NCBI GenBank assembly: GCA_963735065.1
Contig: CAVTJL010000003.1
Location: forward strand, 124,001-188,000
Length of the DNA stretch: 64,000 bases
Direction of reading: 5' to 3'
Source of the DNA: CAVTJL01 sp963735065
Lineage (GTDB): Bacteria; Pseudomonadota; Alphaproteobacteria; Geminicoccales; Geminicoccaceae
Shown: piece after piece, positions 1 to 8,714 of the stretch
How positions within the stretch are numbered: the first letter of the stretch is position 1
Layout: the number at the start of each line of letters is the position of its first letter
Position numbers and translations under genes: made by a program
The notes under the pieces: model-generated
The model's input: only the letters and a program-made list of their open reading frames with translations
The model's database searches: none
Told to the model about the DNA's origin: nothing

Positions 1-2
1 TG

Positions 3-359
3 CAGCAGGCGGTGGCAGCCCAGGCCTCGCAGTACGCCGCCACCGATCTTAGCCAGGCACAGGCCGATCTCACAGCGGCCCATCAGGCCGCCAACGACGG
101 AAAGTTCGCCGAGGCCCGGCGCAAGGCCGATCTCGCCGAATCGGAGGCCCAGCTCGCCCAGGCGCGCGCCGGCGCCGCCCAGGCGCGACAGGCCTCCTCG
201 GAGATGAGGACCACGGTCAACGAGCTCAAGCAGGAGACGACCAAGCCTGCGTCGCCGGCCACCGGGACGACGGCTGCCCAGCCGGGCGCGCCGGTCGTCG
301 TGACCCCGGGACCGCAGCCTGCGGCACCGGTCGTCGTCACACCGACAACGCAACCCTAG
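3..359 (+). CDS. DUF4398-like envelope protein, 3' part only
   Basis: The reading frame is open to the left edge of the window, so the N-terminus and any signal peptide lie outside. What remains is an Ala/Gln/Glu-rich helical stretch of about 70 residues (repeated AEARRKADLAE and AQLAQARA patterns), then a Pro/Thr/Val-rich tail with a repeated PVVVTPG/PVVVTP motif. This resembles the DUF4398 helical domain often paired with OmpA-type lipoproteins. The downstream gene starts 15 nt later on the same strand and carries a related helical region, so the two are probably one operon and act together in the periplasm. Function is not known. Confidence 0.6.
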   Translation, partial: QQAVAAQASQYAATDLSQAQADLTAAHQAANDGKFAEARRKADLAESEAQLAQARAGAAQARQASSEMRTTVNELKQETTKPASPATGTTAAQPGAPVVVTPGPQPAAPVVVTPTTQP

Positions 360-374
360 GCGGAGGGCCTGACC

Positions 375-1175
375 ATGACGTCGCTACGTTCCTCCGGCGG
401 CATATCCAGGCCGGCGGCAAGGGCATCCGGCGTGATCGCGCTGCTGTCCGTGGCCCTGCTCGCCGGATGCGCCACCAAGCCGGCCAATCTGGACCAGGCG
501 GCCACCGCCATCCAGGCCGCCCGCGCCGACCCGCAGATCACGCAATACGCCCCGGCCGAGCTCGACAAGGCGCAGACCGAGCTCGACAGCGCCAACAACG
601 CCTGGGAGACGGGCAAGGGCAGGGACGACGCGGCCAACGGCGCCACCATCGCCATGCAGCAGGTCGAGATCGCGCGCGCTCTGGCCGAGCAGCGGAAGGC
701 CCAGGCCCAGGTGAGCCAGCTCGGCGACACGCGCGAGAAGGTGCTCCGCCAATCGGCCGAGCAGGAGGTGGCGACGCTGCGCCAGCAGCTGGCCTCCCTG
801 CAGGCCAAGCAGACCGACCGCGGCATCGTGCTGACCATGGGCGACGTCTTGTTCGACGTCGATCAGGCAACCTTGAAGCCCGGCGCGGTCGAGGAGATGA
901 GCAGGCTCGCCCAGTTCCTCCAGCAGCACCCGGACCAGAGCCTGCGCATCGAGGGCTACACCGACTCGACCGGCAGCGCCGAGCACAATCAGAGCCTGTC
1001 GCAGCGCCGCGCCGACGCCGTGCGCAACGCCCTCGTCGCCGACGGCGTGGCTCCCCAGCGCATCGTCGCCGTCGGCCTCGGCGAGGACTACCCCGTGGCC
1101 ACCAACAGCACCGCCGCGGGTCGCCAGCAGAACCGCCGCGTCAACATCGTCATCGCCAACCCACCCGCGGCGTAG
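375..1175 (+). CDS. OmpA-family lipoprotein with DUF4398-like helical region
   Basis: The protein has 266 residues. Residues 15-32 form a lipoprotein signal ending in the lipobox LLAGC, so it should be lipid-anchored. Residues about 35-150 are helical and Ala/Gln-rich (DUF4398-like, ending in a coiled-coil run EVATLRQQLASLQAK). Residues about 150-260 are an OmpA C-terminal peptidoglycan-binding domain, with DVLFDVDQATLKPGA, the IEGYTDSTGS loop and QRRADAVRNALV. OmpA-like lipoproteins of this kind link the outer membrane to peptidoglycan. The upstream partner gene has a similar helical region. The start ATG follows a GGAGGGCC stretch that can serve as a ribosome site. Confidence 0.9.
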   Translation: MTSLRSSGGISRPAARASGVIALLSVALLAGCATKPANLDQAATAIQAARADPQITQYAPAELDKAQTELDSANNAWETGKGRDDAANGATIAMQQVEIARALAEQRKAQAQVSQLGDTREKVLRQSAEQEVATLRQQLASLQAKQTDRGIVLTMGDVLFDVDQATLKPGAVEEMSRLAQFLQQHPDQSLRIEGYTDSTGSAEHNQSLSQRRADAVRNALVADGVAPQRIVAVGLGEDYPVATNSTAAGRQQNRRVNIVIANPPAA

Positions 1176-1310
1176 GGCTCATCGAGCGAGGGCTGCGGAT
1201 CGCCGCCCCATTGCTGGCGGCGATCCGCGCCTCGCTCTCAGGCGGCCCCTCGGCACGGCGATCCCGGCGAAGGAAGCTCGTGGCCGCGGGTAGGCGGGAC
1301 CAAGAAGCCG

Positions 1311-1795
1311 TCAGCCGCTCGCCAGCCTCGCCGGGAACCAATCCTGATCGAGGATCTGCTCCAACGAATACGGGCATTGGGTGGGCAGAGCGCTCGCGGC
1401 ATCCTGCTCGCGTGCGCGCGCGGAGCGCTGCCGCAGCCGAGCGCCACGCGAGCTGGTAGAGCTCGTCGAGTTGCTGCTCGACGTCGCGTCGCAGCATGGG
1501 CGTCAGCGTGTCCGCGATCTGCGCTCGATCCTCGATGAGCGTCCTGCTCCCAGTCTGGGCGAGGACGCTCGGCAGGCGAAAACTCCCACTTCAGGAGATG
1601 CTCGATGACGCGCCGCGCCTGGCTGCGGACGCCGCGGCGCTGCGCGATGCCCAAATCCTCCACCTCCAGGGCGAGATGGGCCAGATCGAGCTCGCTGTTG
1701 ATCCGAGCCTCGGCCATGCGTCGCAACGCTGCCGCCTGCGCCTGAGTCCAGGCGAAGAAGTCATGCTCGTAAAGCTCGTCCGCCAGCACGCCCAC
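1311..1795 (-). pseudogene. DUF29-family protein broken by two frameshifts
   Basis: On the minus strand a GTG start opens LADELYEHDFFAWTQAQAAA, the hallmark DUF29 N-terminus, followed by LDLAHLALEVEDLG and VIEHLLKWEF. The frame is lost at about 1545-1556. The family sequence then continues in a second frame (IEDRAQIADTLTPMLRRDVE), is lost again near 1395-1405, and ends in a third frame with the DUF29 C-terminal signature CPYSLEQILDQDWFP and a stop at 1311-1313. All parts of a roughly 160-residue DUF29 protein are present in order. Two independent indels suggest either decay or base-calling errors. DUF29 proteins have no established function. Confidence 0.75.
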
Positions 1796-2129
1796 ACCCT
1801 CGCGTCACGAGAAAGCTCGACAAGAACTCTACAGGCGGAGGCCCCTCGAACAAAGCGGCTCCCTCCGGAGTGCGCACCCGGCGCTGCCCGATCCGGCTTC
1901 CTCGTCTCAGGATTAGAGGCCGCAACTTAAGGAGGAATGAAAAGACCAAGCGACAGCGTGAGGGCGAGCGCATGCGTCTGCGCAAGCTCCATGCCGACGA
2001 CCACAGCTATCTGCCTGTCGTTTCCACGGCGCTCTGCGAGGAGGATCCTCCCCAGGACACCGAGGGTGAGGCCGACCCTCAAGCAGCAGCCCGGCGCTCT
2101 GGCGCGTCCATCATCGGGCGGCGAGGCCT
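1796..2129. other. Intergenic stretch without a recognisable gene
   Basis: Open frames exist on both strands because of high GC, but none resembles a protein family and none has a convincing start site. The stretch separates the DUF29 pseudogene from the oxidoreductase remnant. Confidence 0.4.
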
Positions 2130-2208
2130 GCCGCCCCACAGCCACCCACGTCCCGTCCGCCTTGCTCGACTCCACCGCCGCCGCGATGAACGCCATCCCG
2201 GCTACGCC
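2130..2208 (-). pseudogene. C-terminal remnant of a second Gfo/Idh/MocA oxidoreductase
   Basis: On the minus strand the stretch reads GMAFIAAAVESSKADGTWV. This is closely similar to the C-terminus of the neighbouring intact oxidoreductase (GVAFIAAVVASSGADGKWV at about 2330-2400). Nothing of the rest of such an enzyme is present between the two. It looks like the tail of a deleted tandem paralogue, or of an old duplication that collapsed. Confidence 0.5.
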
Positions 2209-2323
2209 TGAAGCTCTTCACGCTCGGCATGACCGAGGTGCTTGGCCGCCTCGGCCGACTTGTCGAGAACGACAGAGCTCGCGTCGACGAGCTGCTTTGC
2301 TCGGCGCTCGGGCTCGCCCCCGT

Positions 2324-3500
2324 CTAACGCTCCACCTCCACCCACTTTCCATCCGCCCCGCTCGACGCCACCACCGCCGCGATGAACGCGACCCCGTCGA
2401 CGCCATCCTGCACGCGACGGCACCGCCGTCGCCGCCTGATCCGGAGCCCGGCCTTCCATCCGCGCCCGGATCAGCTCCGCCGCATCGCTGTAGATCGTCG
2501 CAAACCCCTCGAGATAGCCCTCCGGGTGCCCCGGCGGGATGCGCGTGACGCGGCCGGCCACCGGCCCCGAGCCGGCGCCGCCGCGGGTGATGAGGCGCGG
2601 CGGCTCGCCGAACGGAGAAAAGTGCAGATAATTCGGGTCCTCCTGGGCCCAGGAGAGGCCGCCCTTCTCGCCATAGACGCGCAGGCGCAGCGCGTTCTCG
2701 TTGCCGGGCGCCACCTGGGAGGCCCACAGCATGCCTTTGGCCCCGCCCTCGAGGCGCAGCATCACATGCGTGTTGTCGTCGAGCACGCGGCCCGGAACGA
2801 AGCTCGTGAGGTCGGCCGAGAGCTTCTCGGGCCTGAGGCCCGTCACGAAGGAGGCGAGGTTCATGGCGTGCGTGGCGATGTCGCCCGTGCAGCCCGCCGG
2901 CCCCGACTGCTTGGGGTCCGTGCGCCACGCCGCCTGTTTCTGGCCGGTGTCCTCGAGCTTGGTCGTGAGCCAATCCTGGGCGTACTCCGCCTGCACCACC
3001 CGGATCTTTCCCAAGAGCCCGTCCGCCACCATCTGGCGCGCCTGCCGCACCATCGGGTAGCCCGTATAGTTGTGGGTAAGAACAAAAACGCAGCCCGAGC
3101 GCTTCACCAGGTCCGCCAGCTTCCTGGCATCCTCGAGCGTCGTCGTCATCGGCTTGTCGCAGATGACGTGAATGCCGGCCTCGAGAAAAGCGGCGGCGGC
3201 CGGGAAGTGGACGTGATTGGGTGTGACGATCGAGACGACGTCGATCCCGTCCTCCCGCGCTTTCTCGGCTTTCGCCATCTCGGCAAAGCTCGCATAGGCC
3301 CGCTCGGGCGCCACGCCCAGCTCCGCCGCCGAGGCCCTCGACCGCTCTTCGGTCGAGGAAAAGCAACCAGCGACAAGCTCGTAATGGTCGTCGAGCCGGG
3401 CCGCGATGCGGTGGACACCGCCGATGAAGGCGCCCTGGCCACCGCCCACCATCCCCAGCCGCAGCTTTTTTTTCTTTGTCTCGACGCTTCCGCTCACCAT
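2324..3500 (-). CDS. Gfo/Idh/MocA-family NAD(P)-dependent oxidoreductase (one frameshift)
   Basis: The N-terminal Rossmann motif LRLGMVGGGQGAFIGGVHR (residues about 13-31) is followed by VSIVTPNHVHFPAA and the substrate-side motif ICDKPMTTTLEDA typical of Gfo/Idh/MocA sugar or inositol dehydrogenases. The central region (GCTGDIATHAMNLASFVTG) carries the catalytic-helix histidine area. The frame breaks at about 2415-2420. The family C-terminus DGVDGVAFIAAVVASSGADG continues in the next frame to a TAG at 2324-2326, which restores a normal length of about 390 residues. It lies 10 nt downstream of the sugar isomerase gene on the same strand, so the two are probably one catabolic operon. The exact substrate is unknown. 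Confidence 0.85.
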
Positions 3501-3510
3501 GGCCCGGCCC

Positions 3511-4568
3511 TCAGCGGTCGAGGCCGAGGGCGCGGCGGTTGGCCGCGTCGTCCACCGCCCCGGCGGCGAAATCGTCGAAGGCGTGCTCCGTCACCCGGAT
3601 GATGTGGGCCTGGATGAAGGGTGCGCCCTCGGCAGCGCCGTCCTCGGGATGCTTGAGGCAGCACTCCCACTCCAGCACCGCCCAGCTGTCGTAGCCATAG
3701 CCGGTGAGCTTGCTGAAGATGCCGGCGAAATCGACCTGACCGTCGCCCAGCGAGCGGAAGCGCCCGGCGCGCTGCACCCAGTCCTGGAAGCCCGAGTAGA
3801 CGCCCTGGCGGCCGTCCGGGTTCAGCTCCGCGTCCTTCACGTGGAAGGCCTTGATGCGCTCGTGATAGATGTCGATGAAGGCCAGATAGTCGAGCGCCTG
3901 AAGACAAAAGTGCGAGGGATCATAGTTGATGCAGCAGCGCTCGTGACCGCCCACCTTGTCCAAGAACATCTCGAAGCTGGCGCCGTCCATCAGGTCCTCG
4001 CCCGGATGGATCTCGTAGCAGACGTCGACGCCCGCCTCGTCATAGGCATCGAGGATCGGGCGCCAGCGCTTGCCGAGCTCGGTGAAGGCGGCGTCGATCA
4101 GCCCCTTCGGGCGCGGCGGCCAGGGATAGAGATAGGGGAAGGCGAGGGCGCCCGAGAAGGTCACCATGGCACCCAGCCCCAGATTGGCCGAGGCCTTGGC
4201 CGCCATCGTCACCTGGTCCACCGCCCACGCTGGCGCGCCTTCGGGTTGCCGCGCACCTCGGGGGCGGCGAAGGCATCGAAGCCCTCGTCATAGGCCGGGT
4301 GCACCGCCACGAGCTGGCCCTGGAGATGCGTCGACAGCTCGGTGATGGCGAGCCCGTGCTTCGCGGCCGTGCCTTTCACCTCGTCGCAATAGGTCTTGCT
4401 CGTCGCCGCCTTCTTGAGATCGAACAGCCGCGCGTCCCAGGAGGGTATCTGCACGCCCTTGTAGCCGAGCTTGGCGGCCCAGCCGCAGATGGCGTCGAGG
4501 CTGTTGAACGGCGCCTTGTCGCCCGCGAACTGGGCGAGGAAGATCGCGGGTCCCTTGATGGTTTTCAT
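3511..4568 (-). CDS. Sugar phosphate isomerase/epimerase, AP-endonuclease-2 TIM barrel (one frameshift)
   Basis: The first 115 residues (FLAQFAGDKAPFNSLDAI, YKGVQIPSWDARLFDLKKA, ITELSTHLQGQLVAVHPAYD) and the later part (VCYEIHPGEDLMDG, CCINYDPSHFCLQALDYL, IKAFHVKDAELNPDGRQG, SWAVLEWECCLKHPEDGA) together form a complete xylose-isomerase-like TIM barrel. The metal-binding His/Glu/Asp positions are visible. A single base appears to be missing at about 4230/4231: adding one C there joins GNPKARQ directly to AWAVDQVTMAAKAS. It is the first gene of an operon with the oxidoreductase downstream, a pairing typical of inositol- or keto-sugar catabolism. Start ATG at 4568. Confidence 0.85.
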
Positions 4569-4959
4569 GAGGCTTGCTCCCCGGTTGCCGGCATCCTGCG
4601 GCCTGCCCGGAGCCTAGCCGCATCGACGCCACCCGGCTACCGGCCGCCCCGGAATCCAAGGCGTCCTCCCACCGTTCGCGCAGCCCTCCCATACCGCGAT
4701 GCTGCAGTGCAACATCACCTGTCTTCCACATAACCAACTGATAAAAATCAAAAAACAGTTCCTTGTTCGTTCCTGCATTGCTGCGTTGCATTAGCGCCAC
4801 TGGTGTGTGCGGCCTGCCATGCCCTTCTTGAGCGCCAGGGCCGCACAGTCGGTCCGCGTGGTTGGGGAGGGGATGACCGCCCGAGGGGCGGTCGATGGCA
4901 ACCTCCCGGCTTTCCCGGGTCGAATGACCCCCGAGGCCGGTCGTATGGAGACCGGTATC
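4569..4959. promoter_or_regulatory. Divergent intergenic region with AT-rich island
   Basis: This 390-bp gap separates two divergently read genes. It holds an unusually AT-rich patch at 4733-4772, including AACTG (4736-4740) and CAGTT (4756-4760) as an inverted repeat around an A-rich spacer. TGCAAC (4707-4712) and GTTGCA (4785-4790) form a second, wider inverted repeat. These are candidate operator or promoter elements. No -35/-10 pair could be assigned with confidence. Confidence 0.35.
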
Positions 4960-5208
4960 ATGGACCTGATCAAGCGCATCCAGCTGTTTCGGATCAGGCA
5001 GCGCGAGTATCGCCGCGTCCGCGCCGAGCTCGAGACCTACTCGCCGCGCGAGCTGATGAGCGATCTCAGGATCTCTCCTTCGGACGTCCACGACATCGCC
5101 CGCGAGGCTGCGGACGCGCAGGTGGAGCTCTTCGTCCGCACCAATCCCGACTACCGCGCAGCGCAGGGCTGGCGTCGGCGCGAGGGCTTCGGCTCGATCG
5201 CCGGCTGA
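4960..5208 (+). CDS. DUF1127-like small protein
   Basis: Small basic protein of 82 residues, MDLIKRIQLFRIRQREYRRV..., with an arginine-rich N-terminus and ELMSDLRISPSDVHDIA. That pattern (helix, 'L.dLGis..di', helix) is the DUF1127/YjiS-like pattern common in alphaproteobacteria. The ATG at 4960 is chosen because GGAG at 4947-4950 sits 9 nt upstream and because the family begins here. The frame is open further upstream but is not family-like. DUF1127 proteins are linked to stress and RNA or phosphate regulation in some relatives; the role here is unknown. Confidence 0.65.
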   Translation: MDLIKRIQLFRIRQREYRRVRAELETYSPRELMSDLRISPSDVHDIAREAADAQVELFVRTNPDYRAAQGWRRREGFGSIAG

Positions 5209-5244
5209 CGTCGATGGCCCGGCGGCGGTGGGGCGCGTCGCTGC

Positions 5245-6365
5245 TCAGTGGCCCAGCGGCAGGCGGAACCAGAACCGGCTGCCGCCGCCCGGGGCTGGGC
5301 TGTCGCAGCCGATGCTGCCGCCATGCGCCTCGACGATCGCCTTGGCGATGCTGAGGCCGAGGCCGGTGCTCGGGCCGCGCTGTAGCTGGCTCTGGCCGAC
5401 GCGGCCGAAGCGCTCGAAAAGCCGGGCACGCAGCGCCTCGGGAACCCCCTGACCGTGGTCGCGGACCGACACGAGCGCCGAGGTGGCATTTGCCTCGAGG
5501 GCGATCTCGACCGTGGCACCCGGCGGTGAGTATTTCGTGGCGTTCGAGATGAGATTGCCCAGGACCTGCATCAGCCGGTCGGGGTCGGCGCGCAACGTGA
5601 CCGGCGGTCCGGCAGCGCCGCGAGACGCAGCGTCACGCCGTAGGTCGTGGCATAGGGGCAATTGGCCTCGACGGCCGTGGCCAGCAGCCGGCCGAGATCG
5701 ACGGCGCTGCGCTCGAGCGCGGGCCCGGCCAGCGCCAGGCGCTGCGCGTCGAGCAGGTCGTTGACGAGGGCCAGCAGCCGTCGCGCATTGCGGTCGGCGA
5801 TGTCGAGAAGGTTGCGCGTCGCCGGCGAGAGCGGCGCGTCGCAGGCTCTGCCCGCGATCGCGAGCGAGCCCAGGATCGCCGTGAGCGGCGTGCGCAGCTC
5901 GTGGCTCACGGTCGCCACGAACTCCTCCTCGGCGCGCGAGGCCTTCTTGAGCGCCGTCACGTCGTAGTGCGCCGCGACCACCCAGGGATCGCCGTCCAGG
6001 ATGAAGCGCGTGGCGCGCAGCGTGAACCAGCGCTCCTCCGTCCGGCTGTGGCAGGGATAGTCGAGCGTCAGCTCGAGCCCGTCCGCCAGGGTGCGCCTGA
6101 GGCCATCGCCTGCCGCCCGCGCCGTGGCACTCGTGCGAGCGGCACGGTCGCACACCTTGAGATAGCTGGTGCCGACGCATGCGCGGGGGTGGGCCAACCC
6201 GTTGGCGGTGCCGAAGCGGCGCCAGGCCCGGTTGACGAGGACAATTCGACCGCTGCCGTCGAGCAGCGCCGTATGCGCAGGAAAGGTGTCGAGCAGCCTC
6301 CGCGAGAGGAGGCGCGACCGGGGCAAAGACGAGCCACGACGCTTGGTCTCCTGCATGAGGGACAC
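5245..6365 (-). CDS. PAS-containing sensor histidine kinase (one frameshift)
   Basis: Order of domains: a PAS-like sensor (residues about 20-135; TALLDGSGRIVLVNRAWRRF and the PAS/PAC end WVVAAHYDVTALKK), then HisKA with the phospho-acceptor motif VSHELRTPLTAI. The HATPase_c domain follows, with the N box NLISNATKYS, G1 VRDHGQGVP, F box LFERFGRVGQ and G2 STGLGLSIAKAIVEAHGG. The frame shifts at about 5610-5620, between TLRLAALP and PPVTLRADPDRLMQVLG; both parts are otherwise normal. No membrane segment is visible, so it is probably cytoplasmic. No response regulator is adjacent (an orphan kinase in this window). It is convergent with the DUF1127 gene. Confidence 0.85.
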
Positions 6366-6499
6366 CTTAGGGTAGACGGCGCGGCAATCCAGCCTCGATT
6401 GCTCGGCGTCCTCACAATCGAGACGTCCGCCCGGGGTGGCTTCTCCAGGCGCCCCCCGCTGCGCTATAGGACGGGGCCGCAGCCGAAGGGAGAGCCGCC

Positions 6500-7363
6500 A
6501 TGACCACCGTCCGCCCGCGCCGCAGCGTCCTCTACATGCCGGGCTCGAACCCCCGCGCGCTCGACAAGGGCAAGACGCTCGCCGCAGACGCCTTGATCCT
6601 CGACCTCGAGGACGCGGTGGCGCCCGACGCCAAGGCGGACGGCCGGGCGGCGATCCAAAAGGCGCTGGGGGACAAGGCTGCCTATGGCCGGCGCGAGCTC
6701 GTCGTGCGCGTCAACGGCCTCGACAGCCCCTGGGGCCAGGCCGATCTCGCGGCGATGGCCAAGAGCGGTGCGGACGCCATCCTCCTGCCCAAGGTCGAGA
6801 GCGCCAATTCCGTCCGTCGCGCGCTCGCGGTCCTGGAGGCCAACGGTGCTCCTTCCGACCTTCCCATCTGGTGCATGATGGAGACGCCGCGCGGCATCCT
6901 CCATGCCGAGGAGATCGCCGACGCGCCGCGCGTCGCCTGCCTCGTCATGGGCACCTCCGACCTCACCAAGGACCTCCAGGCCCGGCACACCGCCATGCGC
7001 CTGCCGATGCTGCCCTCCTTGGCCCTCTGCCTCTTGGCCGCCCGCGCCGCGCGCATCGCCATCCTGGACGGTGTCCATCTCGACCTCGGCGACGAGGAGG
7101 GCTTCCGCGCCGCCTGCGAGCAGGGCAGGGAGCTGGGCTTCGACGGCAAGACGCTGATCCACCCCAAGCAGCTCGAGGCCGCCAACGCCGTCTTCGGCCC
7201 GACGCCCGAGGCCGTGGCCGACGCCAAGAAGATCATCGCCGCCTTCGCCGCCGCCCAGGCCGAGGGCAAGGGTGTCGTCCTCGTCGACGGCAAGCTCGTG
7301 GAGAACCTGCACGTCGCCGAGGCGCAGCGCCTCGTGGCGCTGGCCGAGGCCATCGGCGCCTAG
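6500..7363 (+). CDS. HpcH/HpaI aldolase / CitE-like lyase
   Basis: The protein has 287 residues. It begins RRSVLYMPGSNPRALDKG and continues with ALILDLEDAVAPDAK, VRVNGLDSPWGQADL, ILLPKVESA and CMMETPRGILHAEEI. These are the hallmark motifs of the CitE / malyl-CoA lyase family, including the Mg-binding Glu/Asp and the CoA-binding Arg. GKTLIHPKQLEAANAVFGPT is the conserved C-terminal segment. Members cleave or form (3S)-acyl-CoA thioesters such as malyl-, beta-methylmalyl- or citramalyl-CoA; the exact substrate cannot be told. GGGAGAGCC just upstream acts as the ribosome site. No citrate lyase alpha or gamma genes are nearby, so a stand-alone CoA lyase is more likely than citrate lyase. Confidence 0.88.
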   Translation: MTTVRPRRSVLYMPGSNPRALDKGKTLAADALILDLEDAVAPDAKADGRAAIQKALGDKAAYGRRELVVRVNGLDSPWGQADLAAMAKSGADAILLPKVESANSVRRALAVLEANGAPSDLPIWCMMETPRGILHAEEIADAPRVACLVMGTSDLTKDLQARHTAMRLPMLPSLALCLLAARAARIAILDGVHLDLGDEEGFRAACEQGRELGFDGKTLIHPKQLEAANAVFGPTPEAVADAKKIIAAFAAAQAEGKGVVLVDGKLVENLHVAEAQRLVALAEAIGA

Positions 7364-7591
7364 CAAGGGCGCTTGATGCCGACCTCAGGCCGCGGATGAG
7401 GCGAAAACGTCACGCTCTTTGTTATTGCGCGGTTTTCCGGATGGCGCCCATGGGTGGCGCGTTGACGGCGGACATGGCCCCTGTACACCCCTGCATGAGC
7501 AGAGCTGCCCCCGGAGATTGAGGGTCGGCGCGCGGACGAGCGTCAGGCCGGGATCGGGCCCCGGCCGGCCACCACGGATGGAGAGGGTGTG

Positions 7592-8425
7592 ATGGTGTCA
7601 CGGCTCGCGATTGGCACGGCAGCGCTGGCACTGAGCGCGATGGCCACGGCGGCCTGGGCCCAGGAGGCAGCGGACGTGCCGGTCCCGACGACCACCCAGG
7701 AAGCGGGCGGCAGCGGGGTCAAGCTGACCTTGGGCGCCGGCCTGGGCATGGCCCCGGACTATGAGGGCTCGGACCACTATGTGGCGGTGCCGCTGTGGAA
7801 CATCCGCGCGCAGAACCTCTACGGGCCCACGACCTATGCTCAGCTCCTGGGGCCGATCCTGCGCTCGAACCTGCTGCCCAGCGATCACTGGCGCCTCGGC
7901 CTCGCCGGCCGCTACATCAGCAAGCGCGGCAGCGTCGACGACAACCAGGTCGACGACATGCGCAACGTCGACCCCTCGGTGATGCTCGGTCCCATGGTCG
8001 GCTACGACTTCATCGCCGAGCCCGGCAGGCTGCTGGGCATCGAGGGCGAGTTCATCCAGGACGTCGCCAACGGCAATGGCGGGCTGGGCACGGTGCGGCT
8101 GCACGGCGCCTACGCCCTCTCGCCGTCCCTCGTCCTGAGCGGCCAGGTCTCCTCGAGCTACGCCACCAGCGACTATATGGACGCCTATTTCCGCGTCGGC
8201 CCCGGTGACGCAAGGCGCAGCGGCCTCAAGCAGTACAGCGCCGACGCCGGTCTCGAGGATGTCGGCTTCGCGCTCGCGGCCGACTACCGCTTCGCCGGCA
8301 ACTGGAGCCTCACCGGCATCGGCGCCTACAATCGTCTCCTGAACGACGCCGCCGACAGCCCCGTCACCAAGCAGGGCAGCGAGAACCAGTGGTTCACCGG
8401 CCTCATGCTCAACTACCGCTTCTGA
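7592..8425 (+). CDS. MipA/OmpV family outer membrane protein
   Basis: The protein has 277 residues with a Sec signal peptide (ALALSAMATAAWAQ, cleavage after AWA). The mature part opens VKLTLGAGLGMAPDYEGSDHY and closes FTGLMLNYRF, with alternating aromatic beta-strands and the YEGSD motif diagnostic of MipA/OmpV proteins. It should form an outer-membrane beta-barrel; in E. coli the family scaffolds murein-synthesis enzymes. GGAGAGGG at 7580-7587 precedes the ATG at 7592; a GTG at 7589 is in frame and could also be used. Confidence 0.88.
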   Translation: MVSRLAIGTAALALSAMATAAWAQEAADVPVPTTTQEAGGSGVKLTLGAGLGMAPDYEGSDHYVAVPLWNIRAQNLYGPTTYAQLLGPILRSNLLPSDHWRLGLAGRYISKRGSVDDNQVDDMRNVDPSVMLGPMVGYDFIAEPGRLLGIEGEFIQDVANGNGGLGTVRLHGAYALSPSLVLSGQVSSSYATSDYMDAYFRVGPGDARRSGLKQYSADAGLEDVGFALAADYRFAGNWSLTGIGAYNRLLNDAADSPVTKQGSENQWFTGLMLNYRF

Positions 8426-8430
8426 GCGAA

Positions 8431-8481
8431 GACGGCAGGGGCCGGAGGTCGGCTTCCGACGAGACGGCCCCGGCCTGCCGG
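8431..8481. terminator. Imperfect GC-rich hairpin after mipA
   Basis: GGCAGGGGCCG near 8435 can pair with CGGCCCCGGCCTGCC near 8468-8481 across a loop. It lies directly after the mipA stop. No T-tract follows, so it may be a weak terminator or an RNA-stabilising stem. Confidence 0.35.
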
Positions 8482-8714
8482 TAAGGCATCGAGCAGGACA
8501 GGCTCTCCACAAGCCCGCCCTATGAGCGGATCTGCAGGTCCCGGCTGAGGCCGGCTTGACGCCTGCAGCGTCTTGCCGGCCACGCGGCCCACCGTGGCGA
8601 GGCCACTGTGCGGACCTGCGCGACACCCAGATCGCCGGCATCGTCCGCGCGCGTCGCGTCACCCTCTCCACGCACAGTCTCGGGCACTTTGCGGACCTGT
8701 CGGTGCCGGTCGGC

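Noticed and set aside
4569..4800. A plus-strand gene in the AT-rich gap
   Set aside because: Stops occur in all frames of the AT-rich patch and no family pattern is seen.
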